The notes beneath the pieces are model-generated. The model did not search any database, was not told the origin of the DNA, and worked only from the letters and a program-made list of their open reading frames with translations. The translations under genes were made by a program, and so were the position numbers. Source: CAVTSA01 sp963790575 (GTDB lineage: Bacteria > Chloroflexota > Dormibacteria > Dormibacterales > Dormibacteraceae). From it: a stretch of 64,000 nt of DNA. This document shows positions 18,741 to 27,297 of the stretch, one piece after another (the stretch's first letter is position 1; every line of letters begins with the position of its first letter). The stretch covers positions 248,001 through 312,000 of the forward strand of contig CAWBPD010000001.1 in NCBI GenBank assembly GCA_963790575.1, written 5' to 3'.

Positions 18741-19343
18741 ATGTCGGGACCCCTCGTCGGCGGCGGGGTGGAGCCCCTGAGACTGATCCGGAAGCACGCC
18801 AGGTACGGGCTCAACTCCCCCCGAGTCGCGACCGGCCACAAATCCCGCCGCCCGCGGTGCTGGTCTGGCGTGCGCTGGTTCTGGATCCTGATGGGGGCAC
18901 TCGCCACGGTCGTCATCGTTGTCGCCGTCGCGGTCTTTGCCATCCGCAGCCAGATGGCTCCGCCGGGCCAGAGCAACGCGGCCTCGTGCTCGCCGCAGCC
19001 CTGCGCGGACGCGGGTGGGTATCGAATGCACGTGACCAGCGTGCAGCGTGGCGACGGGATCGTCCGCCTGCAAGTGTCGTTCCGTGTCGACGGGCGCAGC
19101 AACATGCACGCGGACCCGATGGACTTCAGCCTCAAGCAGAGGGGGCGCAGCTACCATCCCTACTTCGACGCCGCCGCCGGGTGCGGGGAGTGGTCCCGGA
19201 CGCAGATCCCCGATCGCACCTCGCTCGGGCCCAAGGTGGTCTGCTTCAAACCGGCCAGCACCGCTGGGCGGCTCACCCTCAACTGGGACCCCGACCTCGG
19301 CATCACGGAGTACTTCTCCTCGGGGTACGACGTGACCCTCTGA
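18741..19343 (+). CDS. Membrane-anchored extracellular protein (DUF4352-like beta domain)
   Basis: A 200-residue protein with a basic cytoplasmic N-terminus of about 45 residues, one membrane segment (about 48-68, VRWFWILMGALATVVIVVAV) and an outer domain of about 120 residues. The outer part has strand-like segments such as MHVTSVQRGD, VRLQVSFRVDG and LTLNWDPDLGI, in the manner of DUF4352/Ig-like secreted domains, plus two cysteines near the anchor (CSPQPC) and two later ones. No enzyme motif is seen. It is followed by the repeat array at 19350. Confidence 0.62.
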   Translation: MSGPLVGGGVEPLRLIRKHARYGLNSPRVATGHKSRRPRCWSGVRWFWILMGALATVVIVVAVAVFAIRSQMAPPGQSNAASCSPQPCADAGGYRMHVTSVQRGDGIVRLQVSFRVDGRSNMHADPMDFSLKQRGRSYHPYFDAAAGCGEWSRTQIPDRTSLGPKVVCFKPASTAGRLTLNWDPDLGITEYFSSGYDVTL

Positions 19344-19349
19344 CTCCCA

Positions 19350-19430
19350 CAGACCCCCGACTGCTGGCACTCGGGCGTCGCAGAGCGCAGGCAGACCCCC
19401 GATTGCCGGCACTCGGGCCTCCCACAGCCC
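19350..19430 (-). repeat. 42-base tandem repeat, two copies, TGCCGGC family (reverse)
   Basis: Units beginning CAGACCCCCGA at 19350 and 19392. The second contains the reverse complement of the 4858 unit over more than 20 bases (CAGACCCCCGATTGCCGGCA). It lies between the end of the anchored protein gene and the dehydratase gene. Confidence 0.75.
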
Positions 19431-19498
19431 CGGTCCGGCGGCGGAGGCTTCGTTACGATGACGCCTCACGGCACGGCATCCGAGCAGCGGGAGGGACC

Positions 19499-20713
19499 AT
19501 GAAGATCACCCGGATCGACACGATCCAGGCGGAGCGCCACGACAACCTGCTGTGGGTGCAGGTCCACACCGACGACGGACTGGTGGGACTGGGCGAGACC
19601 TTCCGCGACGCGAGCTCGGTGGCGGCCTACATCCATCACACCGTGAGCCCGTATCTGCTCGGCCAGGATCCCCTTGCGATTCAGCGTCACTTCGCGGCGC
19701 TCGGGGGGACCATGGCGACACGTGCGCTCGGCTCCGAGATGCGAGCGCTCTCCGCCATCGACATCGCGCTCTGGGACCTGTTCGGCCAGCGTGCGGGCCT
19801 CCCTCTCTACCAGGTGCTCGGGGGGCCGGTTCGCGACACCATCCGGATCTACAACACGTGTGCCGGCCCCGGGTACAACTCAGGCAAGGCGGCCGTACCG
19901 GGAGAGTCGTTCGCCACCGCCTGGGGTCTCGACCGCCCCTCGGGGCACCTAGAAGACCTCCGCATGTGGCAGCTCGAAGAGCGAGCCGGGGAGCTCGCGA
20001 AGTCTCTCCTCGAGTCGGGCATCACCGCGATGAAGATCTGGCCCTTCGACCGGTTCGCCGACGAGACCGGCGGTCAGCACATCAGCCCCTGGCAGCTGGA
20101 TCAGGCGCTGCGGCCGTTCCGGGACATCCGCGACGCGGTCGGGATGCGCATGGAGATCGCGGTCGAGCTGCACTCGCGGTGGAACCTGGCATCGGCGATC
20201 ACGATCGCGCACGCGCTGGAAGAGATCCGCCCGCTCTGGTTCGAGGATCCGATCGTGATGGACGACCCCGACGTGCTGACCGTCTTCGCCCGCTCGACGC
20301 GGGTGCCGACCACCGCCTCCGAGACCATGGTCGGCAGCGGCGCCTTCCGGCGGATGCTCGACAGGTCGGCGATCGGGATCGTGATGCTGGATCCCGGCTG
20401 GGTGGGCGGCATCACCGAGTCGCGTCGTGTCTCGGAGCTGGCGGCGACCTACCACCGGGCGGTCGCGCCCCATGACTGCACCGGCCCCATCGTCTACACC
20501 TCCGGCACCCATCTCTGCCTGTCGATGCCCAACGCATTGATCCAGGAGGGCGTTCGTGCCTACTACCAGGGCTGGTACCAGGAGATCGTGACCGAACTTC
20601 CGGTGGTCGAGGGCGGCGCCGTGCGTCCGCCCGCGGGCCCCGGGTTGGGCACCGCGCTCCGAGCCGAGTTCCTCCAACAGCCTGACGTGTCGATCACAAC
20701 CAGCGGAAGCTGA
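19499..20713 (+). CDS. Mandelate racemase/muconate lactonizing-type acid-sugar dehydratase
   Basis: A 404-residue enolase-superfamily protein. The capping domain (1-130) opens MKITRIDTIQAERHDN and has GLVGLGETF. The barrel shows the expected catalytic ends: GITAMKIWPFD (lysine), EIAVELHSRWN (metal region), LWFEDPI (metal Glu), ASETMVG (Glu) and RAVAPHDCTGP (His). It probably dehydrates an aldonic or uronic acid to a 2-keto-3-deoxy acid. ATG 19499 follows GGAGGG. It begins a run of sugar-acid genes on this strand (21622, 22518, 23947). The exact substrate is not predictable. Confidence 0.87.
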   Translation: MKITRIDTIQAERHDNLLWVQVHTDDGLVGLGETFRDASSVAAYIHHTVSPYLLGQDPLAIQRHFAALGGTMATRALGSEMRALSAIDIALWDLFGQRAGLPLYQVLGGPVRDTIRIYNTCAGPGYNSGKAAVPGESFATAWGLDRPSGHLEDLRMWQLEERAGELAKSLLESGITAMKIWPFDRFADETGGQHISPWQLDQALRPFRDIRDAVGMRMEIAVELHSRWNLASAITIAHALEEIRPLWFEDPIVMDDPDVLTVFARSTRVPTTASETMVGSGAFRRMLDRSAIGIVMLDPGWVGGITESRRVSELAATYHRAVAPHDCTGPIVYTSGTHLCLSMPNALIQEGVRAYYQGWYQEIVTELPVVEGGAVRPPAGPGLGTALRAEFLQQPDVSITTSGS

Positions 20714-20849
20714 CGGCACCCGCCGGTTGCAGCATCAGTTCCCGAGGCTCGAGGGGGACTATGTGGGGCGCTTGTGCCTCCTCGAGCCTGTGGCCGCTCG
20801 CTTGCGCCCGCGATCAGTGAGCGGACCGCGCCTATGCGGCGGCTCGCGT

Positions 20850-21145
20850 TCACGGGCCCGTTGACGTGCCGTAGGGAGGGTTGGTGATCTGCGCCTGTAC
20901 TTGGAGAGCAATGACGTTCGTCGGCTCGCCCAGGATGGTCGTCGCGTCGGTTTCCACGGAGTTCCACCTGAACCCACCTGGGCTTTGGTGCGATCGCCGG
21001 GATATTCACGGTGCAGCTGGCGGAGGGGCCGCTGGGGTCGAGGAGCGCGTACGCGCTGACTTTTACTGTGCTGGTCCCCTGGGGCGTCGCGCCGCCGTCG
21101 TTTTCTATGGTCGCCAGCAATTGACAGCTGTTCTGATCGCAGGCA
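20850..21145 (-). pseudogene. Remnant of a beta-domain protein gene
   Basis: On the minus strand, CDQNSCQLLATIENDGG runs on into TSTVKVSAYALLDPSGPS, a coherent beta-rich, secreted-type sequence. After a slip near 20990 it continues in another frame as GGFRWNSVETDATTILG, then TNVIALQVQAQITNPPYG, to a TGA at 20850. No start is visible, and upstream of 21145 the frame is closed. It looks like the 3' part of a decayed gene. The rest of 20714-21621 holds the repeat array at 21277, an AT-rich patch around 21170-21280, and no other supportable gene. Confidence 0.4.
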
Positions 21146-21276
21146 CTTTGGTTTCATCGGTGCCGCGATATTGAAGCAAAAAGCCTGGTGCCGGAAAGCT
21201 GGGGTGGGTCACAGCCAATTACCAAATCAATAACGGATGCGGAACAGAACTATACCAGTCCACAAAATACAATATT

Positions 21277-21382
21277 GCCGGCAATGCAACGTCACGGGGC
21301 GCGGGATGGGGTCACATCGCCGGCAGTGCAACGTCACGGGGCGCGGGATGGGGTCACATCGCCGGCAATGCAACGTCACGGG
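21277..21382 (+). repeat. 42-base tandem repeat, 2.5 copies, TGCCGGC family
   Basis: Units start at 21277, 21319 and 21361 and differ at a single base over the two full copies. Each opens GCCGGCARTGCAACGTCAC and closes GGGATGGGGTCACATC, so adjacent unit ends can pair (TGCCGGCAATG with CATCGCCGGCA). The GGGATRGGGTYRCATCGCCGGCA part is shared with 25385-25436. Confidence 0.85.
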
Positions 21383-21621
21383 CTCCCGCCATTTCCACGA
21401 TGCGATCTTTCGTCCATCGCGTAGGCACACAGAGGGCAATCGACGCGCGCCGGTGGCGTCCGAACGACCCGGCACCCCTCCGCTTCCAGTGTCGGCCGCC
21501 GGGGACGATGGTTGACGTGAGAGCAAGTTCTCGACCCCGTGGCCGCCTCTGGCCGCCGGAGCGCCGCGCCGAGTTAGGCTAACGCTCGACCCAGGCGAGG
21601 TGTGTGCGGAGGAGGGAGCGG

Positions 21622-22500
21622 ATGGGACTGGCGCTGCCGGGAGGGCCTCGCTTCGGCGTCGGGACCGCGCTGTTCGGCGATCTAGGACCGGATGACGTCG
21701 AGCTGCTGGCCGCGTTCGGATTCCCGGGCATCGAGCCGTACCGGCAGTGGCTGACGCGATACCTCGACCGCCCGGCCGAGTTCCGCCGGTTGCTGGAGCG
21801 GAGCGGTGTCGCGATGATCACCTGCTCCAACGGCGGTCCCGGACAGTCGACCGACTTCATCGACCCTGAGCTCCGGAGCGCCACCATCACCGACCATCTC
21901 GACTTCGCCCGGCGGTTCCTGTCCGAATTCGGCTGCGGGCACTTCAAGATCAATCTCGGGAGCCGGCCCCCCGGCGGGACCACAGAGGCCCAGTTGCAGG
22001 CCATCGCGGGAACGCTCAACAGCCTGGGCCGCGAGGTGGCGCAGCTCGGCATCCGCCTCGCGCCGCATCCCCACATCTGGGGGCCGGTGGAGCGTCCCCA
22101 CGAGATCGTGCGCCTGCTCGAGCTGACCGACCCCGCCTACGTCTGGCTGACGCTGGATACCGCGCACGTGCTCCTCGGGGGAGGTGATCCGGCCGCGATG
22201 CTGGAAGCACACTGGGACCGGATCGCGGCGCTCCACTGGAAAGACGCCGCGCCCGGGTACCGGGGCTGGACCGGCGCCACCCCGACCCGCGAGGAGCACC
22301 AGCGGGAATGCCTGTACAAAGACCTGGGCGCGGGCGGGGTCGACCTGGGGCGGGTCTGGAGCCTGCTCGGGGAGCGGGGGTACCGCTACTGGATCACGCT
22401 CGACCTCGATCCTCCGCGCGCCGGAGAGGGCTCGGTCGAGGAGAAGTTGCGGCGCAACGCGGGCTTTTTGCGCGAGCGGCTGGGCGTCAGCCGTTTTTGA
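21622..22500 (+). CDS. Xylose-isomerase-like TIM barrel protein (sugar isomerase/epimerase)
   Basis: A 292-residue AP-endonuclease-2/IolE-like barrel. FGVGTALFGDLGPDDVELLA opens the barrel; GHFKINLGSRPPGG, RLAPHPHIWGPVE, WLTLDTAHVLLGG (metal Asp/His), ALHWKDA and the late Asp/Glu of YWITLDLD fit the divalent metal site of the family. ATG 21622 has GGAGGAGGG six bases upstream and is preferred to GTG 21604. It sits 17 bases before the hydroxyacid dehydrogenase gene and is probably cotranscribed. It likely isomerises, epimerises or dehydrates a sugar or inositol derivative. Confidence 0.85.
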   Translation: MGLALPGGPRFGVGTALFGDLGPDDVELLAAFGFPGIEPYRQWLTRYLDRPAEFRRLLERSGVAMITCSNGGPGQSTDFIDPELRSATITDHLDFARRFLSEFGCGHFKINLGSRPPGGTTEAQLQAIAGTLNSLGREVAQLGIRLAPHPHIWGPVERPHEIVRLLELTDPAYVWLTLDTAHVLLGGGDPAAMLEAHWDRIAALHWKDAAPGYRGWTGATPTREEHQRECLYKDLGAGGVDLGRVWSLLGERGYRYWITLDLDPPRAGEGSVEEKLRRNAGFLRERLGVSRF

Positions 22501-22517
22501 TGAGGAGGTACCAGCGG

Positions 22518-23543
22518 ATGCCAGGGCAGGACAGCGTCGATCACCCCGCGGGACCTGAGGTCCTGATCGTGGACACCATGGGCGGGGCCGCGGCGCCCGA
22601 AGTGGTGGCGTTGTTGGAGAGCTCCGGGTGCCGGGTCAGTGTCAGCCACGAGCGTCACGAGGACCAGGTGATCGCCGCCGCCCGCGACGTGGACGGGATC
22701 GTCTTCACCGGGCCGATCTCACGCCGGCTCATCGAGAGCCTGACCCGATGCCGGGTCATCGCCCGCTCCTCGATCGGCATGGACAACGTCGAGGGGATCG
22801 ACCTGGCCACCGAGAAGGGGATCGTCCTCTGCAACATGCCCGGCGTGATCGAGGAGGAGGTCGCGGACCACACGCTGGCACTCCTGCTCGCGTGTGCGCG
22901 GCGTCTCAATCTCCAGGACCGCGCGGTGCGGGACGGCGGCTGGGAGCGGCGGGACGACATGGGCACCGCCGGCGCCCCGCGAGTGTTCCGGGCCACGCTC
23001 GGGATCGTGGGGGTGGGCCGGATCGGGCAGGCGGTGGCCCGGCGCGCGCGGGGCTTCGAGATGCGGCTGCTGGGCGTGGACCCGGTCGTGGACGATGTGA
23101 CCTTCCGGGCACTGGGGGTACGGCGGACGACTCTGGCCGAGGTGCTCCAGGAAAGCGACTACGTCACCCTCCACGTCCCGCTGGAGCCCGGGACCCGGCA
23201 CCTGATCGGCGCGCCCGAGCTGAGGCTCATGCAGCGGTCCGCGATCCTGGTCAACACCAGCCGGGGGCCGGTGGTGGACGAGATCGCGCTCGCAGAAGCG
23301 CTCCGCTCGGGCCGGCTGGCCGGGGCGGGGCTGGACGTGATGGAGGAGGAGCCGATCTCCGCCGAGCATCCTCTGTGCCGGCTCGACAACGTAGTACTCA
23401 CCCCGCACAGTGCCTCCCGCAGTGCGTGGACGGACCGCATGCGGCACCTACGACCCGCCGAGGAGGTGGCGGCGGTGCTGAACGGACACCGGCCGCGGGC
23501 GGTCTGGAACCCGGAGGTCCTGGCCCGGCTCGACCTGCGGTGA
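22518..23543 (+). CDS. D-isomer-specific 2-hydroxyacid dehydrogenase
   Basis: A 341-residue NAD(P)-dependent dehydrogenase of the phosphoglycerate/glyoxylate reductase type. The Rossmann turn is GVGRIGQAV (about residue 165). The catalytic triad is seen as NTSRGPVVDE (Arg), LDVMEEEP (Glu) and TPHSAS (His). AGGAGG lies eight bases before ATG 22518, just after the isomerase stop. It would reduce a 2-keto acid, or oxidise a 2-hydroxy acid, produced in the surrounding sugar-acid pathway. The C-terminus ends VWNPEVLARLDLR, as in glyoxylate/hydroxypyruvate-type members. Confidence 0.9.
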   Translation: MPGQDSVDHPAGPEVLIVDTMGGAAAPEVVALLESSGCRVSVSHERHEDQVIAAARDVDGIVFTGPISRRLIESLTRCRVIARSSIGMDNVEGIDLATEKGIVLCNMPGVIEEEVADHTLALLLACARRLNLQDRAVRDGGWERRDDMGTAGAPRVFRATLGIVGVGRIGQAVARRARGFEMRLLGVDPVVDDVTFRALGVRRTTLAEVLQESDYVTLHVPLEPGTRHLIGAPELRLMQRSAILVNTSRGPVVDEIALAEALRSGRLAGAGLDVMEEEPISAEHPLCRLDNVVLTPHSASRSAWTDRMRHLRPAEEVAAVLNGHRPRAVWNPEVLARLDLR

Positions 23544-23593
23544 CCAGGGTGCGGGTCAGGCCACGTCCGTGCGGGAGCGCCGCCGGCGAGCGT

Positions 23594-23923
23594 TCAGGGA
23601 AGATGGAAGATCTCCGCCAGCCGCTCGAACGCGGTGTCGGGGCGCTCGCTGCCGGGGAGTTCGAAGAAGGGCGCCATCTCGGCCTGCCAGCGGGCATTTA
23701 CCTCTCGCGCCTCCATGCCGTCCAGCGCGGCGCGCAGATCCTCGGTCTCGACGTAGCCCACGAGCAGGCCGTCATCCCGCAGGAACAACGAGTAGTTCCT
23801 CCAGCCGGTCTCTCGGAGCGCCGCCAGCATCTCCGGCCACACGGTCCGGTGCCGCGCCCGGTATTCCTCCAGGCGATCGGGACGGACATGAAGCAGGAAG
23901 CAGACTCGTTCCCCAGCGGGCAT
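23594..23923 (-). CDS. rhaM: L-rhamnose mutarotase family protein
   Basis: A 109-residue ferredoxin-like dimer-type protein. CFLLHVRPDRLEEYRARHRT carries the family His, and VWPEMLAALRETGWRNYSLF and MAPFFELPG are characteristic. RhaM interconverts the alpha and beta anomers of L-rhamnose (some members prefer L-fucose). Its start is 23 bases from the divergent isomerase start at 23947, so the two likely share control. This supports a 6-deoxyhexose or pentose substrate for the cluster. Confidence 0.88.
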   Translation of the reverse strand: MPAGERVCFLLHVRPDRLEEYRARHRTVWPEMLAALRETGWRNYSLFLRDDGLLVGYVETEDLRAALDGMEAREVNARWQAEMAPFFELPGSERPDTAFERLAEIFHLP

Positions 23924-23946
23924 GGGGTGAACATAATGGCGGTCCG

Positions 23947-25377
23947 TTGACAGAACCGCTCGCGCGCAGACCGGGACGGGCGACCCGGGTCGGCCTGGTC
24001 TCGGGAGGTCTCGCCGCCTACTGGCCCCAGTTCCCGGAGCTCCAGCCCGAGCTGCGCCGGGCCGCGCGCCGGGTCCAGGACCGGCTGAGCGGCCTCGGCT
24101 GTGAGGTGATCGACGGTGGGTTCATCTCGGACGAGCATGAGGGCCGGGAGGTGGGAGAGCGCCTGCGGGCTGGGCGGTGTGACCTGGTCGTGGGTCACCT
24201 CGCCACCTACATGACGTCCAGCATGCTGGTGCCGGTCGCGCAGAGAGCCGGCGCCCCGATGCTGCTCGTCGACCTGCAGCCGGCCCCGGCGATGGACCAC
24301 GCGACGTTCGACACCGGCCGGTGGCTGGCGTACGTGGGCGCCTGCCCCCTGCCTGAGATGGCCAACGCGTTCCGCCGCTGCGGCGTGCCCTTCCGTTCGG
24401 TCTCCGGCCACCTCGAGGACGACCACGCGTGGGCCAGGATCGCCCGCTGGGTCACGGCCGCGGGCGTGCGGGGCGCGCTCGGCGACGGGCGCCACGGCTT
24501 GCTGGGCCACCTCTATCCCGGCATGCTCGACGTGGCCACCGATCTCACGCTGGTCCCGGCCCACTTCGGCGGGCACGTCGAGGTGCTGGAGATCGACGAC
24601 CTCCGAGAGCGGGTCGCGGCGGTCGACGAGGCCGGCGTGCAGGCGCGGATCGCGCTGGCCCGGGAGGTGTTCGAGGTCGACCCTTCGGTGGTCGACGAGG
24701 ACCTGGCCTGGGCGGCGCGGGTCTCCGTTGGCCTGGACCGGCTGGTGGAGGACTTCGACCTGGACAGCCTCGCCTACTACCACCGCGGCCTCGGGGGCGA
24801 GCTGCAGGAGCGGCTCGGCGCGGGCCTGATCCTGGGCGCCTCTTTGCTCACCGCGCGGGGTGTGCCCTGCGCCGGCGAGTACGAGCTTCGCAACTCGCTG
24901 GCGATGCTGATCATGGACCGGCTCGGTGCCGGTGGGTCCTTCTGCGAGATCCAGGCGCTCAACTTCGAGGACGCGGTGATCGAGATGGGTCACGACGGCC
25001 CCGCGCACATCGCCATCAGCGACCGCAAGCCGGTGCTGCGCGGCCTCGGCCTCTACCACGGTAAGCGCGGGTGGGGCGTCTCGGTGGAGTTCGACGTCCG
25101 GCACGGACCGGTGACCGCGTTCGGGATCGGTCAGGACGCGGCCGCGCGGTTCCGCTTCGTGGTCAGCGAGGGGCAGACGGTCGCGGGGCCGCTGCTCCGG
25201 ATCGGCAACACCACCTCTCGGGTGCGGTTCGGTGGCGACCCCGGGGAGTGGGTCGATGCCTGGAGCGCCTCAGGCGTGAATCACCACTGGGCGCTCGGCA
25301 CCGGCCACCGCCTGGCCGAGCTGCGGGCGCTGGGGGACCTGCTGGGGGTCGAGACGGTGGAGGTGCGGGTGGCTTAG
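23947..25377 (+). CDS. L-arabinose/L-fucose isomerase-like protein
   Basis: A 476-residue protein of the sugar ketol-isomerase fold. RVGLVSGGLAAYWPQFPELQ opens the first Rossmann-like domain; the second shows GHLYPGMLDVATDLTLVPAH, and later GEYELRNSLAMLIMDRLG and GNTTSRVRFGGDPGEWVDAW near the end, in the pattern of AraA-like enzymes with a metal-binding Glu/His set. No ATG or GTG is available. TTG at 23947 is the likely start, overlapping the stop of a four-codon frame (MAVR, 23936-23950) as TTGA. With RhaM divergent, L-fucose, L-rhamnose or L-arabinose type sugars are plausible substrates. Confidence 0.78.
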   Translation: MTEPLARRPGRATRVGLVSGGLAAYWPQFPELQPELRRAARRVQDRLSGLGCEVIDGGFISDEHEGREVGERLRAGRCDLVVGHLATYMTSSMLVPVAQRAGAPMLLVDLQPAPAMDHATFDTGRWLAYVGACPLPEMANAFRRCGVPFRSVSGHLEDDHAWARIARWVTAAGVRGALGDGRHGLLGHLYPGMLDVATDLTLVPAHFGGHVEVLEIDDLRERVAAVDEAGVQARIALAREVFEVDPSVVDEDLAWAARVSVGLDRLVEDFDLDSLAYYHRGLGGELQERLGAGLILGASLLTARGVPCAGEYELRNSLAMLIMDRLGAGGSFCEIQALNFEDAVIEMGHDGPAHIAISDRKPVLRGLGLYHGKRGWGVSVEFDVRHGPVTAFGIGQDAAARFRFVVSEGQTVAGPLLRIGNTTSRVRFGGDPGEWVDAWSASGVNHHWALGTGHRLAELRALGDLLGVETVEVRVA

Positions 25378-25384
25378 CGTGCGT

Positions 25385-25436
25385 TTGCCGGCGACGCAAC
25401 CTCATCGGGGGCGGGATAGGGTTGCATCGCCGGCAA
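25385..25436. repeat. Long stem-loop of the TGCCGGC family
   Basis: TTGCCGGCGACGCAACC (25385-25401) pairs with 25420-25436 at 16 of 17 positions around an 18-base loop. It fills the 66-base gap between the convergent isomerase and peptidase genes and could terminate both. Loop and right arm match 21291-21325. Confidence 0.8.
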
Positions 25437-25443
25437 TGCACCC

Positions 25444-27219
25444 TCACCGGAGGAGCGAGACCGCGCGCGCCGCCGCCGCCTCACCCAGGCGTAGGTGGAA
25501 CGCAGCCTGATTGCGGTTCCGCACGAGTTCGGTGGCCAGGAAGTGGGACTCGTCGGAGGTGGGGTCGAGGGCGGCGAGCCGCTCCACCGGGGCCAGCAGC
25601 GGGACCGGCGGAACGGGCAGAGCCAGGTCCTGGTCGAAGGGGCCGCTGGCGGTGAAGTTGACCAGGACCAGCTCCCGGTCGAGGGCCTGCAGTTCCTCGT
25701 TGAGAGCCCGCCCCCGGGCCGGGTCCAACGAGTCTCCATCGAGGGCCTCGAGCCCCGCGTCGACCTGGCCGGCCAGCGTTTCCACCACGCGCGCTCGCGT
25801 GACCACCGGGCCCAGGTCCACGCGCCCGGCCGCCAGCTCCTGGTAACGCTCGACGTGGGTCCGGATGTCCCGCGCTGCGGGCCCGTACCGGAAGGGGAGG
25901 ACGGTGGGCGCCGCCGCCCGCAGCGTCGCCAGCAGGTAGACCCGGGTGTCCCGGAGCAGCACGTCGGGGTCGATCTTGTCGATCGTGTCTTCCGGCGTGT
26001 GCCACCACCAGGGGAGACCGGGACGCAGCTCGGCGGTCTCGGGGGCGGTGGACAGCATCCCCGCGGGGCGTGACGCCGCCTGCTCACCCGGGACCAGCGA
26101 CAGGCTCATGAAGATGGAGGGGACGCCGCTGCTCCAGAACGACTGGTCGCCCGCGCGCGACTGCCGCTCTGGCTCCGCCTCGGCACCGATCGCGTCATGG
26201 ATCGCGGAGACAGCGAAGGCGTACGTCTCCGGCATCCCCGTGGCCTGGTAGTGGACCGCGCCCCGCGCTCCGGTGGAGTCGCAGTTGACATGGAGGACGC
26301 AGTTGTCACGCAGGTCCTCCCAGTGATGATCGAAGTACCAGGTGGACCCCGAATAACGCCCCTGCGTGTGGCCGGGCCAGAACGCGACGCGCACGCTGCG
26401 CCGGAGCTGGTCTGAGTGTTCGCTGAGCACGCGCGCGACCTCCAGGATGGTCGCGTCGGCGGTGCCGTTGTCCATCGCGCCGAAGTGCCAGGAGCAGTGG
26501 TGGCCGCTGAGCAGCACGAACTTCTCGGCGTTCACCGGGGCATCGATCTGCGCGGTCAGCAGAGGGGTCGTGCGCCAGCCCCAGAACGTCTTCGCGACCA
26601 GCCTCGCCCGGAGGCCGCCCGCCAGCGCCTGTGCCTTCAGCGACTCCCCGTCGGCCCGTCGCACGGATACGGTCGGGGTCCTGGCCAGGAGCCCCGCCGT
26701 CTTCGTGGTCGGCGTCCCCCAGACGGGCGAGACGCACATGTTATGGAGGTGCTCCTCCTGGATGAAGATCAGTCCGATGGCGCCCGCCCGGTCTCCGTTC
26801 AGGACCTTGAGCGGCGACGCCATTCCCTCCAGGATCGCGAGCTTGCCGCTCACGCCGCTCAGCTCCTGCGCGGTGCCCTGCCCGGCGTACACCACCTCGC
26901 CCTCGACGCCCTCGGGTGGGGTGGAGGGGGTGAAGCCGTTGGTGAGCGCTTCCAGGGTCGCCGGCCTGGGACTGAGCGTCTCCAACGACGCCGATTCAGG
27001 CCAGCCAAGCAGGCTCTCGAACCGGTGCTCGGTGACGGTCAGCCCGAACCCCTCCAATGCGCTCTTCAGGTATTCCACCGCCGCCTCTTCGCCCGGCGTC
27101 CCCGAGACCTTCTCCCACTGCGCGAGCGTCTCCGCGTGCTTCCAGAGCCGGTCCTTCGAGAGCCGGCCGAGCAGCGCCTCCTCAGATGTGGTCAGCCCGC
27201 TCGTCCCCGCGTCGGTCAT
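25444..27219 (-). CDS. M28-family peptidase-like protein with altered metal motif
   Basis: A 591-residue zinc-aminopeptidase-fold protein with an inserted PA domain (about 100-200, EGEVVYAGQG, SGVSGKLAILEGM). M28 landmarks: SGHHCSWHFGAMDNGTADAT (first His and bridging Asp), HVNCDSTG (Asp) and WWWHTPEDTIDK (last His). Where M28 enzymes have the Glu-Glu pair (catalytic base and ligand), this protein reads FWPGHTQGRYSGSTWY, His-Thr instead. It could be a variant metal site or a non-peptidase. ATG 27219 follows GAGGAGGAG. No signal peptide is visible, so it is probably cytoplasmic. Confidence 0.8.
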   Translation of the reverse strand: MTDAGTSGLTTSEEALLGRLSKDRLWKHAETLAQWEKVSGTPGEEAAVEYLKSALEGFGLTVTEHRFESLLGWPESASLETLSPRPATLEALTNGFTPSTPPEGVEGEVVYAGQGTAQELSGVSGKLAILEGMASPLKVLNGDRAGAIGLIFIQEEHLHNMCVSPVWGTPTTKTAGLLARTPTVSVRRADGESLKAQALAGGLRARLVAKTFWGWRTTPLLTAQIDAPVNAEKFVLLSGHHCSWHFGAMDNGTADATILEVARVLSEHSDQLRRSVRVAFWPGHTQGRYSGSTWYFDHHWEDLRDNCVLHVNCDSTGARGAVHYQATGMPETYAFAVSAIHDAIGAEAEPERQSRAGDQSFWSSGVPSIFMSLSLVPGEQAASRPAGMLSTAPETAELRPGLPWWWHTPEDTIDKIDPDVLLRDTRVYLLATLRAAAPTVLPFRYGPAARDIRTHVERYQELAAGRVDLGPVVTRARVVETLAGQVDAGLEALDGDSLDPARGRALNEELQALDRELVLVNFTASGPFDQDLALPVPPVPLLAPVERLAALDPTSDESHFLATELVRNRNQAAFHLRLGEAAAARAVSLLR

Positions 27220-27297
27220 CTCTCACTCCTCCTCGCCTGCACGGTCGTCCCCTGGTGCAGGCCAGCGGTCACGCGCGGGTGACCGGGTGACACCTCC

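Noticed and set aside
17879..19469. Long minus-strand upstream extension of the Nudix frame beyond 18278
   Set aside because: Beyond the hotdog domain it opposes two plus-strand genes and shows no conserved pattern; only the part from 18278 down is coherent.
21277..21382. Possible CRISPR array
   Set aside because: The units are contiguous with no unique spacers, and no cas genes lie in the window.
21188..21424. 78-residue frame with a 14-residue repeat
   Set aside because: It is created by the 42-base tandem DNA repeat, has no ribosome-binding site and runs through a stem-loop family found elsewhere in non-coding gaps.
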